A stretch of 64,000 nt of DNA from contig NZ_JAUSQL010000001.1 in assembly GCF_030811095.1 (NCBI RefSeq), forward strand, positions 620,001-684,000. The letters are read 5' to 3'. Below are positions 45,295 to 54,843 of this stretch, in pieces. Source of the DNA: Trueperella abortisuis. GTDB lineage: Bacteria; Actinomycetota; Actinomycetes; Actinomycetales; Actinomycetaceae. The notes beneath the pieces are model-generated. The model saw nothing but the letters and a program-made list of their open reading frames with translations. It made no database searches and was not told the DNA's origin. The position numbers were made by a program, and so were the translations under genes. How positions within the stretch are numbered: position 1 is the first letter of the stretch; the number at the start of each line of letters is the position of its first letter.

Positions 45295-45836
45295 CCCCTC
45301 GTCTGAAGACCAAGTACCGTGAGGAGATCCTCCCGGCGCTGCTCAAGGAGTTCAACCACACCAACGTCAACAATGTCGGTGGGCTTGAGAAGATCGTCGT
45401 CAACATGGGCGTGGGTGAAGCCGCTCGCGACTCCAAGATCCTCGACGGCGCGATCGCGGACATCACCGCGATCACCGGCCAGAAGCCGCAGGTCACGAAG
45501 GCGCGTAAGTCCATCGCGCAGTTCAAGCTGCGTGAGGGCCAGGCCATTGGATGCCACGTCACCCTCCGCGGTGACCGCATGTGGGAGTTCCTGGACCGCC
45601 TTCTGTCCACCGCTCTGCCGCGCATCCGTGACTTCCGTGGCCTGTCGCCGAAGCAGTTCGACGGCAACGGGAACTACACGTTCGGCCTGACCGAACAGAC
45701 CGTGTTCCACGAGATCGACATGGACAAGATTGATCGCGTCCGCGGCATGGATATCACCTTTGTCACCACCGCGACGACCGACGACGAGGGCCGCGCGCTC
45801 CTGCGCCACCTCGGCTTCCCGTTCAAGGAGGACTAA
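45291..45836 (+). CDS. rplE: 50S ribosomal protein L5
   Basis: A 181-residue protein contacting 5S rRNA and P-site tRNA. Motifs [23 protein letters not shown], and [20 protein letters not shown] are normal. GTG 45291 overlaps the rplX stop by 4 bases. Confidence 0.97.
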   Translation: MTPRLKTKYREEILPALLKEFNHTNVNNVGGLEKIVVNMGVGEAARDSKILDGAIADITAITGQKPQVTKARKSIAQFKLREGQAIGCHVTLRGDRMWEFLDRLLSTALPRIRDFRGLSPKQFDGNGNYTFGLTEQTVFHEIDMDKIDRVRGMDITFVTTATTDDEGRALLRHLGFPFKED

Positions 45837-46021
45837 TGGCAAAGACTGCTCTCAAGCAAAAGGCGGCTCGGAAGCCGAAGTACGCTGTGCGCGCTTACAC
45901 GCGTTGCCAGCGTTGCGGCCGTCCGCACTCCGTCTACCGTAAGTTCGGCCTGTGCCGAGTCTGTGTTCGTGAGATGGCCCTTGCGGGCGAGCTCCCGGGC
46001 GTAAAGAAGGCAAGCTGGTAA
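45836..46021 (+). CDS. rpsN: 30S ribosomal protein S14, zinc-binding short type
   Basis: A 61-residue type Z S14 with two CxxC pairs ([21 protein letters not shown]). This is the zinc-binding C+ form, also called RpsZ. Overlaps the rplE stop by one base. Confidence 0.96.
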   Translation: MAKTALKQKAARKPKYAVRAYTRCQRCGRPHSVYRKFGLCRVCVREMALAGELPGVKKASW

Positions 46022-46076
46022 GAAACTACGTCGCAGGTCCGAAAAGGAAACCGCGACGAGGAAGGGCTGTGGCCCG

Positions 46077-46475
46077 ATGTCTATGACAGACCCCATTGCA
46101 GATATGCTCACGCGTCTGCGCAACGCCAACTCGGCGTTTCATGAGACGGTTGAAATGCCGTACTCGAAGATGAAGGCGTCCATCGCCGACATCCTCAAGC
46201 GTGAGGGTTACATTAACGGATTCACCGTCGAGGATGCCAAGGTGGGCAAGACGCTCACTTTGACCCTGAAGTACGGGCCGAACCGTGAGCGTTCGCTCGC
46301 CGGTCTGCGCCGTATCTCGAAGCCGGGACTTCGCGTCTACGCCAAGTCCACCAATCTCCCTCAGGTCCTGGGCGGCCTGGGCGTGGCTATCCTGTCCACG
46401 TCCTCCGGCCTGCTTACCGACCGTGAGGCCAAGGACAAGGGCGTAGGTGGGGAAGTCCTCGCCTACATCTGGTAG
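46077..46475 (+). CDS. rpsH: 30S ribosomal protein S8
   Basis: A 132-residue protein with [16 protein letters not shown] and the end [26 protein letters not shown]. It binds the central domain of 16S rRNA and in some bacteria represses the spc operon. The start is ATG 46077 or the ATG two codons later; GAAGGGC lies further upstream. Confidence 0.96.
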   Translation: MSMTDPIADMLTRLRNANSAFHETVEMPYSKMKASIADILKREGYINGFTVEDAKVGKTLTLTLKYGPNRERSLAGLRRISKPGLRVYAKSTNLPQVLGGLGVAILSTSSGLLTDREAKDKGVGGEVLAYIW

Positions 46476-46489
46476 AAGGAAGGGCTGCA

Positions 46490-47026
46490 ATGTCACGTAT
46501 TGGTAAGCTCCCGATTTCTATCCCGTCCGGCGTCGACGTCGCGGTCGAGGGCAATAACGTCAAGGTCAAGGGTCCGAAGGGCGAGCTCGAGCTCACTGTC
46601 GCGTCCCCGATCGAGGTCAAGGTCGAAGGTGGCGAGGTCATCGTCACCCGCCCGAACGACGAGCGCGAGTCGCGTTCGCTTCACGGTCTGACCCGCACGC
46701 TGGTGGCAAACAACATCATTGGCGTGACCGAGGGCTACAAGAAGGACCTCGAGATCCTCGGCACCGGTTACCGCGTGGTGGCCAAGGGCTCGGACCTCGA
46801 GTTCTCCCTCGGCTACTCGCACACGATCCTGATCAAGGCCCCGGAGGGTATCTCTTTCGTGGTCGAGGGTCCGACCAAGTTCTCCGTCGTCGGTATCGAC
46901 AAGCAGAAGGTTGGCGAGATGGCCGCCCAGATTCGCAAGCTGCGCAAGCCTGAGCCGTACAAGGGCAAGGGTATTCGTTATGCGGGCGAGCAGGTGCGTC
47001 GCAAGGCTGGAAAGGCTGGTAAGTAA
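46490..47026 (+). CDS. rplF: 50S ribosomal protein L6
   Basis: A 178-residue protein. [16 protein letters not shown] start, two similar domains, and the signature [14 protein letters not shown] near the end. Stop overlaps the rplR ATG by one base. Confidence 0.97.
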   Translation: MSRIGKLPISIPSGVDVAVEGNNVKVKGPKGELELTVASPIEVKVEGGEVIVTRPNDERESRSLHGLTRTLVANNIIGVTEGYKKDLEILGTGYRVVAKGSDLEFSLGYSHTILIKAPEGISFVVEGPTKFSVVGIDKQKVGEMAAQIRKLRKPEPYKGKGIRYAGEQVRRKAGKAGK

Positions 47027-47382
47027 TGTCTACTCACAAGTTTGCTGCGCGTAAGCGCCGCCACCAGCGCCTTCGCAAGCGCGTCGTCGGCACTGCCGAG
47101 CGTCCGCGTCTGGCCGTCGCTCGTTCGAACCGTCATATGATCGCTCAGGTCATCGACGATTCGGTGGGCAGGACCCTGGCCTACGCCTCCACGCTCGAGG
47201 CTGACTTCCCGAAGGATACCGAGGGCAAGGTAGGCGCCGCCCGCATCGTGGGCGAGCGCATTGGTAAGCGCGCGATTGAGGCCGGCGTCTCCGCCGTCGT
47301 TCTCGATCGCGGTGGAAACAAGTATCACGGTCGCGTGGCCGCGGTCGCCGAGGGCGCCCGCGAAGCCGGCCTGAACCTGTGA
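47026..47382 (+). CDS. rplR: 50S ribosomal protein L18
   Basis: A 118-residue 5S rRNA-binding protein. A basic N-terminus ([14 protein letters not shown]) is followed by [20 protein letters not shown] and [25 protein letters not shown]. Confidence 0.96.
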   Translation: MSTHKFAARKRRHQRLRKRVVGTAERPRLAVARSNRHMIAQVIDDSVGRTLAYASTLEADFPKDTEGKVGAARIVGERIGKRAIEAGVSAVVLDRGGNKYHGRVAAVAEGAREAGLNL

Positions 47383-47404
47383 TCTGGAACGAGAGGATAT
47401 AGAC

Positions 47405-48094
47405 ATGGCTGCAGAGCAGCGTGGACGCCGCTCCGAGGGTGACCGCGAGGAGCGCGGTCGTCGCGAGCGTCGCAACGAGCGTCGTACCGATCGTCGCGCA
47501 GATGACAGGAATGCCTACATCGAGCGCGTCGTGACCATCAACCGTGTTGCCAAGACCGTCAAGGGCGGCCGTCGCATGGCCTTCACCGCGCTCGTCGTGG
47601 TGGGCGATGGCAACGGCACCGTCGGCGTCGGCTACGGCAAGGCTAAGGAGGTGCCCGCCGCGATCGCGAAGGGCACCGAGAAGGCGAAGAAGAACTTCTT
47701 CAAGGTTCCGCGTATCGGCACCACGATTCCGCACCTGGTTCAGGGCGAGGACGCCGCGGGCGTCGTCCTCCTGCGTCCGGCTTCCGCCGGTACCGGCGTT
47801 ATCGCGGGTGGTCCGGTTCGCGCCGTCATGGAGGCCGCTGGCATCCACGACATCCTGTCGAAGTCGCTTGGCTCGTCCAACGCGATCAACATCGTGCACG
47901 CCACCGTCGCGGCGCTCAAGCAGCTTGAGCAGCCGGAGGCGGTCGCGGCTCGCCGTGGCCTCCCGGTTGACCAGGTCGCCCCGGCCGCGATGCTCCGAGT
48001 CCGTGCCGAGCACGAGGCCAAGGAGCGCGAGGACGCCGAGCTCGAAGCTAAGCGCGAAGAGAACGAGGCTGCCGCCGCGGGAGTTGGTGCATAA
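47405..48094 (+). CDS. rpsE: 30S ribosomal protein S5
   Basis: A 229-residue protein. It begins with an arginine/glutamate-rich N-terminal extension of about 35 residues, then [21 protein letters not shown] and [12 protein letters not shown], the wild-type spectinomycin loop region. The C-terminus has a charged tail of about 25 residues. Overlaps rpmD by one base. Confidence 0.96.
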   Translation: MAAEQRGRRSEGDREERGRRERRNERRTDRRADDRNAYIERVVTINRVAKTVKGGRRMAFTALVVVGDGNGTVGVGYGKAKEVPAAIAKGTEKAKKNFFKVPRIGTTIPHLVQGEDAAGVVLLRPASAGTGVIAGGPVRAVMEAAGIHDILSKSLGSSNAINIVHATVAALKQLEQPEAVAARRGLPVDQVAPAAMLRVRAEHEAKEREDAELEAKREENEAAAAGVGA

Positions 48095-48270
48095 TGCTGA
48101 AGATTACGCAGAAGAAGGGCCTCGTAGGGGCCACGCAGACCCAGAAGGCGACCATCGCCTCGCTTGGCCTGCATAAGATTCACCAGAGCGTGACCCACCA
48201 GGACAACGCCGCGATCCGCGGCCAGATCCGTAAGGTTGCGCACCTGGTCGACGTGGAGGAGGTCGAGTAA
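48094..48270 (+). CDS. rpmD: 50S ribosomal protein L30
   Basis: A 58-residue protein, [20 protein letters not shown] start and [12 protein letters not shown] in the second half. It is too short for many gene callers' length limit but fits exactly between rpsE and rplO, sharing one base with each. Confidence 0.95.
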   Translation: MLKITQKKGLVGATQTQKATIASLGLHKIHQSVTHQDNAAIRGQIRKVAHLVDVEEVE

Positions 48271-48743
48271 TGACTGATTCGACGACCAAGTCGGAGCCGC
48301 TGAAGATTCACGACCTGCGTCCCGCCCCGGGCTCGAACAAGGCCAAGATCCGCGCCGGTCGCGGCGAGGGTGGCAAGCGCGGTAAGACCGCGGGCCGCGG
48401 CACCAAGGGTACGCGCGCGCGTAACACGGTTCGTCCGGGCTTTGAGGGTGGCCAGATGCCGCTCCACATGCGCCTGCCGAAGCTGCGCGGGTTCAAGAAC
48501 CCCGCCAAGGTCTACTTCCAGGTTGTCAACCTTGACGCCCTGAACGAGCTCTTCCCCGAGGGCGGCGACGTCACCGTCGAGGCGCTCGTGGCCAAGGGCG
48601 CGGTTCGCAAGAACCGTCCCGTGAAGATCCTTGGCACCGGCGACATCACGGTCAAGATTAACGCCACGGTCGACGCCTGGTCGGCGTCCGCCCAGGCCAA
48701 GGTCGAGGCCGCGGGTGGTTCGCTCGCCAAGCGCGACGCCTAA
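48270..48743 (+). CDS. rplO: 50S ribosomal protein L15
   Basis: A 157-residue protein with the glycine/arginine-rich [18 protein letters not shown] segment and [19 protein letters not shown]. Last gene of the spc transcript; a strong terminator follows, so secY needs its own promoter. Confidence 0.96.
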   Translation: MTDSTTKSEPLKIHDLRPAPGSNKAKIRAGRGEGGKRGKTAGRGTKGTRARNTVRPGFEGGQMPLHMRLPKLRGFKNPAKVYFQVVNLDALNELFPEGGDVTVEALVAKGAVRKNRPVKILGTGDITVKINATVDAWSASAQAKVEAAGGSLAKRDA

Positions 48744-48751
48744 CATCATGT

Positions 48752-48783
48752 CGATTGGCCCCCACACTCGTGGGGGCCAATCG
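48752..48783 (+). terminator. Strong terminator between rplO and secY
   Basis: A 14-bp perfect stem (48752-48765 with 48770-48783) and an ACTC loop. It splits secY from the spc ribosomal genes. Confidence 0.85.
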
Positions 48784-48827
48784 CGTCTTGCGGCGATGTG
48801 TGTCGCACATCCGCCCTTTTTGGTTCT

Positions 48828-48833
48828 TATAAT
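48828..48833 (+). promoter_or_regulatory. Probable -10 box of secY-adk-map
   Basis: A perfect TATAAT about 130 bases before secY and 45 after the rplO terminator. No good -35 is seen. A second TATAGT lies at about 48849. A leader of about 120 bases would result. Confidence 0.45.
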
Positions 48834-48962
48834 CAGGGACCGAGTAGGTATAGTGAAACGGTGTCCGTCTAGGCACCGCCAAGGTCTGCCCGTGCAGACC
48901 CGACGAACCCGATGTTTCGGGTACCACGCGACGGCCCTCGGGCTGGCATTTGGAGGATAGTT

Positions 48963-50249
48963 TTGTTCAAAGCACTGGTATCGGCATTCCGTACACCGGA
49001 TCTGAGGCGCAAGCTTCTCTTTACGATGTTTATCATGGCGATCTACCGCCTCGGTACCTACATGCCTGCGCCGTTCGTGTCGTACGCTAACGTCAAGCAG
49101 TGTCTGGCGGAGCAGGGCACGGCGGATCTGCTGACGATGATGAACATGTTCTCGGGCGGTGGCTTCCTGCAGCTGTCCGTCTTCGCCTTGGGCATCATGC
49201 CCTACATTACGGCGTCCATTATCGTGCAGCTCATGCGCGTGGTGATCCCGCGCTTCGAGGAGCTCCACAAGGAGGGGCAGACGGGGCAGGCGAAGCTGAC
49301 CGAGTACACCCGATACCTCACGATCTTCCTGGCCGTCCTCCAGGCTTCGGTGGTCGTCTCGGTAGCTAACTCCTCGATTTTCCAGCTGTGCACGGTCGAT
49401 CCGATCCCGAACGCCTCCCCAGGCAAGTATCTGCTGACGATCCTTGCGGTGACTGCGGGTACGGGCCTGGTCATGTGGCTGGGCGAGCTCATCACCGAAC
49501 GCGGCGTGGGCAATGGCATGTCGCTGCTCATCTTCACGGGTATCGCGGCGTCGTTCCCGACCATGCTGTCCAACGTTTACCGCTCGGACGGCGGCATCAC
49601 CAGGCTCCTCATCGTGCTCGTGATGTTCCTTGCGATCACCCTCGTGGTTGTGTTCGTGGAGCAGTCTCAGCGCCGCATCCCGGTCCAGTACGCCAAGCGC
49701 GTGGTCGGTCGTCGTACCTACGGCGGTACCTCGACCTACATCCCGCTGAAGATCAACATGGCAAACGTGATCCCGGTGATCTTCGCGTCCTCGATCCTCG
49801 GTCTGCCGCAGATGATCGCCCAGTTCGGCGATAGGAACTCCGGGTGGGTGCGCTGGATCGGGGAGAACTTCTCCCGCGGTACCGGTTGGTACCTCGTGCT
49901 GTACGCGCTACTGATCATCTTCTTCGCGTTCTTCTACACCTCGATCACCTTCAACCCTGAAGAGATCGCGGACAACATGAAGCGCTACGGAGGCTTCGTA
50001 CCGGGTATCCGGGCGGGACAGCCGACAGCAGACTACCTGCGCTACGTCATCAACCGCATCAACTGGGTCGGCGCCCTCTACCTCGCGATTGTCGCGTTGA
50101 TCCCGCAGATCGTCTTCAACTCCATGGGTATTAATTCCCTATCCTTCGGCGGAACGTCGATTATTATTCTGGTGGGCGTCGGCCTCCAGACCGTCAAGGA
50201 TATCGACGCTCAACTCCAGCAGCGTCACTACGAAGGATTCCTCCGATGA
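48963..50249 (+). CDS. secY: Preprotein translocase subunit SecY
   Basis: A 428-residue channel protein with ten membrane helices. Conserved segments include the first-helix region RRKLLFTMFIMAIYRLGTY, LGIMPYITASII, ITERGVGNGMSLLIF, and GGTSIIILVGVGLQTVKDID near the end. The TTG at 48963 has a GGAGGA site five bases away, better than any upstream codon. Ends inside the adk start. Confidence 0.95.
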   Translation: MFKALVSAFRTPDLRRKLLFTMFIMAIYRLGTYMPAPFVSYANVKQCLAEQGTADLLTMMNMFSGGGFLQLSVFALGIMPYITASIIVQLMRVVIPRFEELHKEGQTGQAKLTEYTRYLTIFLAVLQASVVVSVANSSIFQLCTVDPIPNASPGKYLLTILAVTAGTGLVMWLGELITERGVGNGMSLLIFTGIAASFPTMLSNVYRSDGGITRLLIVLVMFLAITLVVVFVEQSQRRIPVQYAKRVVGRRTYGGTSTYIPLKINMANVIPVIFASSILGLPQMIAQFGDRNSGWVRWIGENFSRGTGWYLVLYALLIIFFAFFYTSITFNPEEIADNMKRYGGFVPGIRAGQPTADYLRYVINRINWVGALYLAIVALIPQIVFNSMGINSLSFGGTSIIILVGVGLQTVKDIDAQLQQRHYEGFLR

Positions 50250-50833
50250 ATTACCGTCTCGTCATTGTCGGCCCTCCGGGGGCCGGCAAGGGCACGCAGG
50301 CAGCCGGCGTCTCGCAGCGCCTCGATATTCCGTGGATCTCGACAGGCCAGGCGTTTCGTGAGGCCATCGCGTCGGGTTCCGAGCTGGGCGAGCTGATCGC
50401 CTCTTATATCAATGCCGGCAACCTCGTTCCTGACGAGCTGACCGACCGGCTCGTCGCCAGCCGCCTGGATGCGACGGGCGCCAAGAACGGCTTCCTCCTC
50501 GACGGCTACCCGCGGACCTTGGCACAGGTTGAGGCGCTCGACCGTATGCTGGAGGAGCGCCAGGCGCCCCTCGACGCCGTCATCGAGCTGGACTTTCCCG
50601 ATGAGGCGATCGTCGACCGCCTCTTGAGGCGTGCCGAGGTCGAGGGCCGCCAGGATGACACGGAAGAGGTCATCCGGCACCGCATCGAGGTTTACCACGA
50701 GAAGACCCAGCCGTTGCTGGATGTCTACCGCAAGCGCGGAATCGTGGTGCCGATCGATGGGCGCGGCACGATCGACGAGGTGCGCGAACGTCTCATCGCT
50801 GGTTGCCAGGCATTTTTGGGTTCGCCCGCGTGA
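50246..50833 (+). CDS. adk: Adenylate kinase
   Basis: A 195-residue short-lid adenylate kinase. The P-loop GPPGAGKGTQA is at about 8-18. STGQAFREAI and the DGYPRTLAQVEALD segment bind AMP. The short lid lacks zinc cysteines. It converts ATP and AMP to two ADP. ATG overlaps the secY stop by 4 bases; its own stop overlaps map by 4. Confidence 0.96.
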   Translation: MNYRLVIVGPPGAGKGTQAAGVSQRLDIPWISTGQAFREAIASGSELGELIASYINAGNLVPDELTDRLVASRLDATGAKNGFLLDGYPRTLAQVEALDRMLEERQAPLDAVIELDFPDEAIVDRLLRRAEVEGRQDDTEEVIRHRIEVYHEKTQPLLDVYRKRGIVVPIDGRGTIDEVRERLIAGCQAFLGSPA

Positions 50834-51660
50834 TCGAGTACAAGTCTGACGCCCAGATTCTGGCCATGCGTAAGGCCGGGCTCGTGGTGGCGGCTATCCA
50901 TGCGGCGTTGCGCGATAACGTGCGGGCGGGCATGACCACCGCGGATCTCGACGCGATCGCTCTCGAGGTGCTCAAGGCTCACGACGCCACCTCAAACTTC
51001 TACGGGTACTACGACTACCCCGGCCAGATCTGCACGTCGGTCAACGACGTCGTCGTCCACGGTATTCCCGGACCCCTTCAGTTGCAGCCGGGAGACCTCG
51101 TGTCCATGGATTGCGGGGCGGTGCTGGATGGTTGGCACGGCGACGCCGCCATCTCGGTCGTGTTGCCGGGTGGTGACCAGCAGGTGCGCGCGGCGCGGGA
51201 GCGTCTCAATGACATTACGCGAGGTTCGATGTGGGCCGGCATCGCCGCGATGGCGACCGGTAAACGCGTGTCGGACATCGGCAACGCTATCGACGACTAC
51301 GTCACCAGTGTGGGGGAAGGTAACGCGCCGGATATCCTCCTTGACTACGTCGGCCACGGGATCGGAACCTCGATGCACCAGGATCCGGATGTGCTCAACT
51401 ATCGCACGACCGGGCGTAGCCCGAAGCTTAAGAGGGGCATGGTGTTGTGCATCGAGCCGATGCTTGCGGCGGGTGATCAGGCCACGAGCGTCGACGACGA
51501 CGAATGGACGGTTCGCACCAAGGACGGCTCGGACGCATGCCACTGGGAGCACATGGTGGCCAAGCACAAGAGCGGCATCTGGGTGCTGACCGCCCCGGAC
51601 GGGGGAGTCGAGGGGCTCGCTCCTTTCGGCGTGACGCCCGTTCCGCTCGAGGCGGCGTGA
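50830..51660 (+). CDS. map: Methionine aminopeptidase, type I
   Basis: A 276-residue enzyme removing the N-terminal Met. Metal ligands are seen in MDCGAVLDGWHGDAA (two Asp), GHGIGTSMHQDP (His), CIEPML (Glu) and the late HWEHMVAK region (Glu). Several residues differ from the commonest type I consensus, e.g. STPGFLCT-like NDVVVHGIPG is kept. GTG 50830 overlaps the adk stop by 4 bases; ATG 50803 is an alternative. Confidence 0.92.
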   Translation: MIEYKSDAQILAMRKAGLVVAAIHAALRDNVRAGMTTADLDAIALEVLKAHDATSNFYGYYDYPGQICTSVNDVVVHGIPGPLQLQPGDLVSMDCGAVLDGWHGDAAISVVLPGGDQQVRAARERLNDITRGSMWAGIAAMATGKRVSDIGNAIDDYVTSVGEGNAPDILLDYVGHGIGTSMHQDPDVLNYRTTGRSPKLKRGMVLCIEPMLAAGDQATSVDDDEWTVRTKDGSDACHWEHMVAKHKSGIWVLTAPDGGVEGLAPFGVTPVPLEAA

Positions 51661-51704
51661 CGCGATACACCAAGATCGCTCTTCCCGTCGCACTGCCCAT
51701 CCCG

Positions 51705-51710
51705 TATTAT
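51705..51710 (+). promoter_or_regulatory. Candidate -10 box for infA
   Basis: TATTAT in the 119-base map-infA gap; no clear -35. A GTCGG/CCGGC hairpin lies near 51737-51752 in the resulting leader. Confidence 0.35.
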
Positions 51711-51779
51711 TGAGCGTTGGTGCCACGTCGGTACCCGTCGGAGTATTCCGGCGACAGCAATTTCAGTTAAGCGGGGAAC

Positions 51780-52001
51780 ATGGCGAAAAAAGAAGGCGTC
51801 ATCGAGGTAGAGGGCACGGTCACTGAGGCTTTGCCCAACGCGATGTTTCGCGTCGAGTTGGAGAACGGGCACATGGTGCTCGCGCATATCTCCGGCAAGA
51901 TGCGCCAGCACTACATCAGGATCCTTCCGGAAGACCGCGTCGTCGTAGAGCTCACGCCCTACGATCTCAATCGTGGCCGGATCGTTTATCGCTACAAGTA
52001 A
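51780..52001 (+). CDS. infA: Translation initiation factor IF-1
   Basis: A 73-residue OB-fold protein, [26 protein letters not shown] start and GRIVYRYK end, of exact family length. It occupies the ribosomal A site during initiation. AAGCGGGGAAC precedes the ATG. Confidence 0.97.
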   Translation: MAKKEGVIEVEGTVTEALPNAMFRVELENGHMVLAHISGKMRQHYIRILPEDRVVVELTPYDLNRGRIVYRYK

Positions 52002-52041
52002 ACCGCACTCTACCGCCACTTCGGCAACAGGAAGAACCCGA

Positions 52042-52155
52042 ATGAAGGTCAAGCCTAGTGTTAAGAAGATCTGCGACAACTGCAAGGTGATTCGTCGCCA
52101 CGGTCGCGTCATGGTTATCTGCGATAACCCGCGGCACAAGCAGCGCCAAGGCTAA
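52042..52155 (+). CDS. rpmJ: 50S ribosomal protein L36
   Basis: A 37-residue protein [17 protein letters not shown]..., with CxxC, a third Cys and His ([11 protein letters not shown]): the zinc-binding C+ form. ACAGGAAGA precedes the ATG. Between infA and rpsM, the standard position. Confidence 0.96.
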   Translation: MKVKPSVKKICDNCKVIRRHGRVMVICDNPRHKQRQG

Positions 52156-52187
52156 GTCACGGATCGCGGGGTAGCCCGCAAGCAATT

Positions 52188-52266
52188 GCATTACCAGTGC
52201 GCACGCACAACCCTCAGTTCCGAAGGCTGAGGCCCGGCAGGGATGGTAATGCTCCACACCTTCGGA
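52188..52266 (+). ncRNA. Candidate pseudoknot leader RNA of rpsM
   Basis: Three perfect complementarities lie within 79 bases. Outer helix: GCATTACCA (52188-52196) with TGGTAATGC (52244-52252). Inner hairpin: CCTCAG (52212-52217) with CTGAGG (52227-52232). The 9-base loop of the inner hairpin contains TCCGAAGG (52219-52226), which is complementary to CCTTCGGA (52259-52266) downstream of the outer helix, a classical H-type pseudoknot topology with a one-base first loop. The rpsM ribosome binding site (AGGGAG, about 52277) and ATG (52290) follow directly. In Escherichia coli a pseudoknot at the same position binds S4 and represses the alpha operon. Here function is inference. Confidence 0.6.
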
Positions 52267-52289
52267 TGAAGACAATAGGGAGCCACAAC

Positions 52290-52658
52290 ATGGCACGTCT
52301 TTCCGGCGTTGATCTCCCGCGCGAAAAGCGCGTCGAGATTGCGCTTACGTATATTTTCGGCATCGGCCGGACCCGTTCCCAGGAGACCCTCGCGGCTACC
52401 GGTGTTAACCCGGATATTCGCGTGAAGGATCTGACCGAGGAGGATCTGGTCAAGCTCAAGAACCACATCGACGAGCACTACAAGGTCGAGGGCGATCTGC
52501 GCCGCGAGATCCAGGCCGACATTCGCCGCAAGGTTGAGATTGGTTGCTACCAGGGTATCCGGCACCGTCGTGGCCTGCCCGTGCATGGTCAGCGTACGAA
52601 GACGAACGCGCGCACCCGTAAGGGGCCGAAGCGGACCGTTGCAGGCAAGAAGAAGTAG
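52290..52658 (+). CDS. rpsM: 30S ribosomal protein S13
   Basis: A 122-residue protein, [21 protein letters not shown] start, helix-two-turn-helix and the C-terminal basic tail with [19 protein letters not shown]. The ATG at 52290 has AGGGAGCC; the longer reading frame from 52197 runs through the structured leader and is rejected. First gene of the alpha operon. Confidence 0.96.
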   Translation: MARLSGVDLPREKRVEIALTYIFGIGRTRSQETLAATGVNPDIRVKDLTEEDLVKLKNHIDEHYKVEGDLRREIQADIRRKVEIGCYQGIRHRRGLPVHGQRTKTNARTRKGPKRTVAGKKK

Positions 52659-52676
52659 GGTAGAGGAGTTTAAATA

Positions 52677-53069
52677 ATGCCACCTAAGACTCAGCGTCGC
52701 CCGCGTCGGGCTACGCGTAAGAACGTCCTGAACGGACAGGCGCACATCAAGTCCACCTTCAATAACACGATCGTCTCGATCACGGACACCAAGGGCGAGG
52801 TCCTCGCCACGGCGTCGGCGGGCATGGTCGGCTTCAAGGGTTCGCGTAAGTCCACGCCGTACGCAGCTCAGCTCGCCGCTGAGAACGCCGCGCGTCGTGC
52901 GATGGACATGGGCCTGAAGAAGGTTGACGTCTTCGTTAAGGGTCCGGGTTCCGGCCGCGAGACGGCGATTCGTTCGCTGACCGCTTCGGGCCTGGAGGTC
53001 ACCTCGATTTCCGATGTGACCCCGCAGGCGCACAACGGCTGCCGTCCGCCCAAGCGTCGTCGCGTGTGA
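52677..53069 (+). CDS. rpsK: 30S ribosomal protein S11
   Basis: A 130-residue protein with [19 protein letters not shown] and the end [17 protein letters not shown]. It lines the platform near the mRNA exit. The next gene is rpoA, not rpsD (S4). Confidence 0.97.
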   Translation: MPPKTQRRPRRATRKNVLNGQAHIKSTFNNTIVSITDTKGEVLATASAGMVGFKGSRKSTPYAAQLAAENAARRAMDMGLKKVDVFVKGPGSGRETAIRSLTASGLEVTSISDVTPQAHNGCRPPKRRRV

Positions 53070-53074
53070 TCGCA

Positions 53075-53115
53075 GGCCCCTTGGGGCCACGCACCGCAGG
53101 GCGTCGTCGCCCTGC
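53075..53115 (+). promoter_or_regulatory. Tandem hairpins between rpsK and rpoA
   Basis: GGCCC/GGGCC (53075-53088) and GCAGGGC/GCCCTGC (53096-53102 with 53109-53115) lie in the 113-base gap where rpsD stands in many bacteria. There is no T-run, so they may pause or protect RNA ends rather than terminate. Confidence 0.5.
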
Positions 53116-53182
53116 AGGGGATGAACCCACATCTGTAAATCAGGGTGTCATATAGCGGGCACCCGTTGAAAGGACATCACCA

Positions 53183-54178
53183 GTGATCATTGAACAGCGA
53201 CCCACGCTGACAGAAGAGAAGCTTTCCGACACACGTTCGCGTTTCACGCTCGACCCGCTCGAGCCCGGCTTCGGCTACACGCTGGGTAACTCCCTGCGTC
53301 GTACGCTGCTGTCCTCGATCCCCGGCGCAGCCATCACCTCGGTTCACATCGACGGCGTCCTGCACGAGTTCTCGACTGTTCCCGGCTGCAAGGAAGACGT
53401 GGCCGAGATCATCTTGAATCTCAAGGAGCTCGTTGTGACCTCCGAGCACGATGAGCCGGTTCTTATGTACCTGCGCAAGCAGGGCCCCGGTCAGGTCCTG
53501 GCCTCGGATATCACGCCCCCGTCGGGCGTGGAGATCCACAACCCGGACCTCGTGATCGCCACCCTTAATGAGAAGGGCAAGATCGAGGTTGACCTGACTG
53601 TCGAGCGCGGTCGCGGTTACGTGTCCGCTGCGCAGAACAACTCGCCGGACTACGAGATTGGTCGCATCCCGATCGATTCGATCTACTCGCCGGTGGTGAA
53701 GGTTTCCTACAAGGTCGAGGCCACGCGTGTGGGCCAGCGCACCGATTTCGACAAGCTCATTGTCGACGTGGAGACCAAGCCGTCCACCCTGCCCCGCGAC
53801 GCCTTCGCGTCCGCCGGCAAGACCCTCGTGGAGCTCTTCACGCTGTGCACGGAGCTCAACGAAGAGGTGGAGGGCCTGGAGCTGAAGGAGGCCCCGGTGG
53901 TCGAGCAGCAGTCTTCGGATCTGCAGCGCCCGATCACGATCCTGAACCTGCCCGCCCGCTCGCAGAATTGCCTGCAGCGCGAGGGCATCCACACGATCGG
54001 TGAGCTCGTCATGCGCTCTGAGGCTGACCTCCTCGACATCCGTAACTTCGGCGCCAAGTCGATTGAGGATGTCAAGGATGAGCTCGCCAAGCTCGACCTC
54101 CGTCTGAAGGATTCGCCCACGGGCTTCATGTCTGGCTTCGGTGACGACTACGGCATGCAGTTCAGCGACGACGCGTAA
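53183..54178 (+). CDS. rpoA: RNA polymerase alpha subunit
   Basis: A 331-residue protein. N-terminal dimer domain (about 1-230) with [22 protein letters not shown]; flexible linker; C-terminal domain with [24 protein letters not shown] and [16 protein letters not shown]. The GTG at 53183 is preferred: [12 protein letters not shown] aligns with the family and AAAGGACATCACC precedes it. Confidence 0.97.
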   Translation: MIIEQRPTLTEEKLSDTRSRFTLDPLEPGFGYTLGNSLRRTLLSSIPGAAITSVHIDGVLHEFSTVPGCKEDVAEIILNLKELVVTSEHDEPVLMYLRKQGPGQVLASDITPPSGVEIHNPDLVIATLNEKGKIEVDLTVERGRGYVSAAQNNSPDYEIGRIPIDSIYSPVVKVSYKVEATRVGQRTDFDKLIVDVETKPSTLPRDAFASAGKTLVELFTLCTELNEEVEGLELKEAPVVEQQSSDLQRPITILNLPARSQNCLQREGIHTIGELVMRSEADLLDIRNFGAKSIEDVKDELAKLDLRLKDSPTGFMSGFGDDYGMQFSDDA

Positions 54179-54271
54179 TGAAAGAATTTCCTTCGCCCGT
54201 GGCCGCGACGCCGTGGGGGGAGGCGCGGAAAGGCTCGGAGAGCTTGCCCGCACAGTTATTGAGGAGTAAAT

Positions 54272-54829
54272 ATGCCCAAGCCCGCAAAGGGTCCGCGCCT
54301 CGGAGGCAGCCCGTCCCACGAGCGCAAGATTATTGCCAACCTGTGCAAGTCGCTCATCATGAATGAGTCCGTTGTGACCACGGAGGCTCGCGCCAAGCGC
54401 GTGCGCCCGCACATCGAGAAGCTCATCACGAAGGCGAAGAAGGGCGACACCTACAACCGTCGCCTCGCGCTGAAGATCCTGGGCGATCGCGAAATCGCCT
54501 ACGTCCTCTTCGAGGAGCTCGGTCCGAAGTTCGCCGACCGCAACGGTGGCTACACCCGTACCACGAAGCTTCCCAACCGCAAGGGCGACAACGCCCCCAT
54601 GGCCATGATCGAGCTCGTCCTCGAGCCGGTCTCGCCCAAGCAGGCCGTTGTCAAGGAGGCCGAGAAGGCCGCCAAGAAGGCTGCCGAGGCTGAGGAGGCT
54701 CAGGCCCCCGGGTCGGCGGATTCCGCCGAATCTGCAGAATCCGCCGAGTCCCCGGAATCCGCCGAGTCTGCTGACTCGGCCGAGTCGGCAGAGACTCCGG
54801 AATCGGCCGAAGAGGTTGAGAAGAAGTAG
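54272..54829 (+). CDS. rplQ: 50S ribosomal protein L17 with acidic Ser-Ala-Glu tail
   Basis: A 185-residue protein. The first 125 residues are a normal L17 ([18 protein letters not shown] start; [20 protein letters not shown]). The remaining 60 form an Ala/Lys helix and then a low-complexity acidic tail in which SAE or SAD units repeat about nine times, ending EEVEKK. Bacterial L17 is usually about 120 residues; actinobacterial ones often have acidic tails, but the regularity here is notable. Last gene of the operon. Confidence 0.95.
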   Translation: MPKPAKGPRLGGSPSHERKIIANLCKSLIMNESVVTTEARAKRVRPHIEKLITKAKKGDTYNRRLALKILGDREIAYVLFEELGPKFADRNGGYTRTTKLPNRKGDNAPMAMIELVLEPVSPKQAVVKEAEKAAKKAAEAEEAQAPGSADSAESAESAESPESAESADSAESAETPESAEEVEKK

Positions 54830-54843
54830 TCTTCTACACAGCG

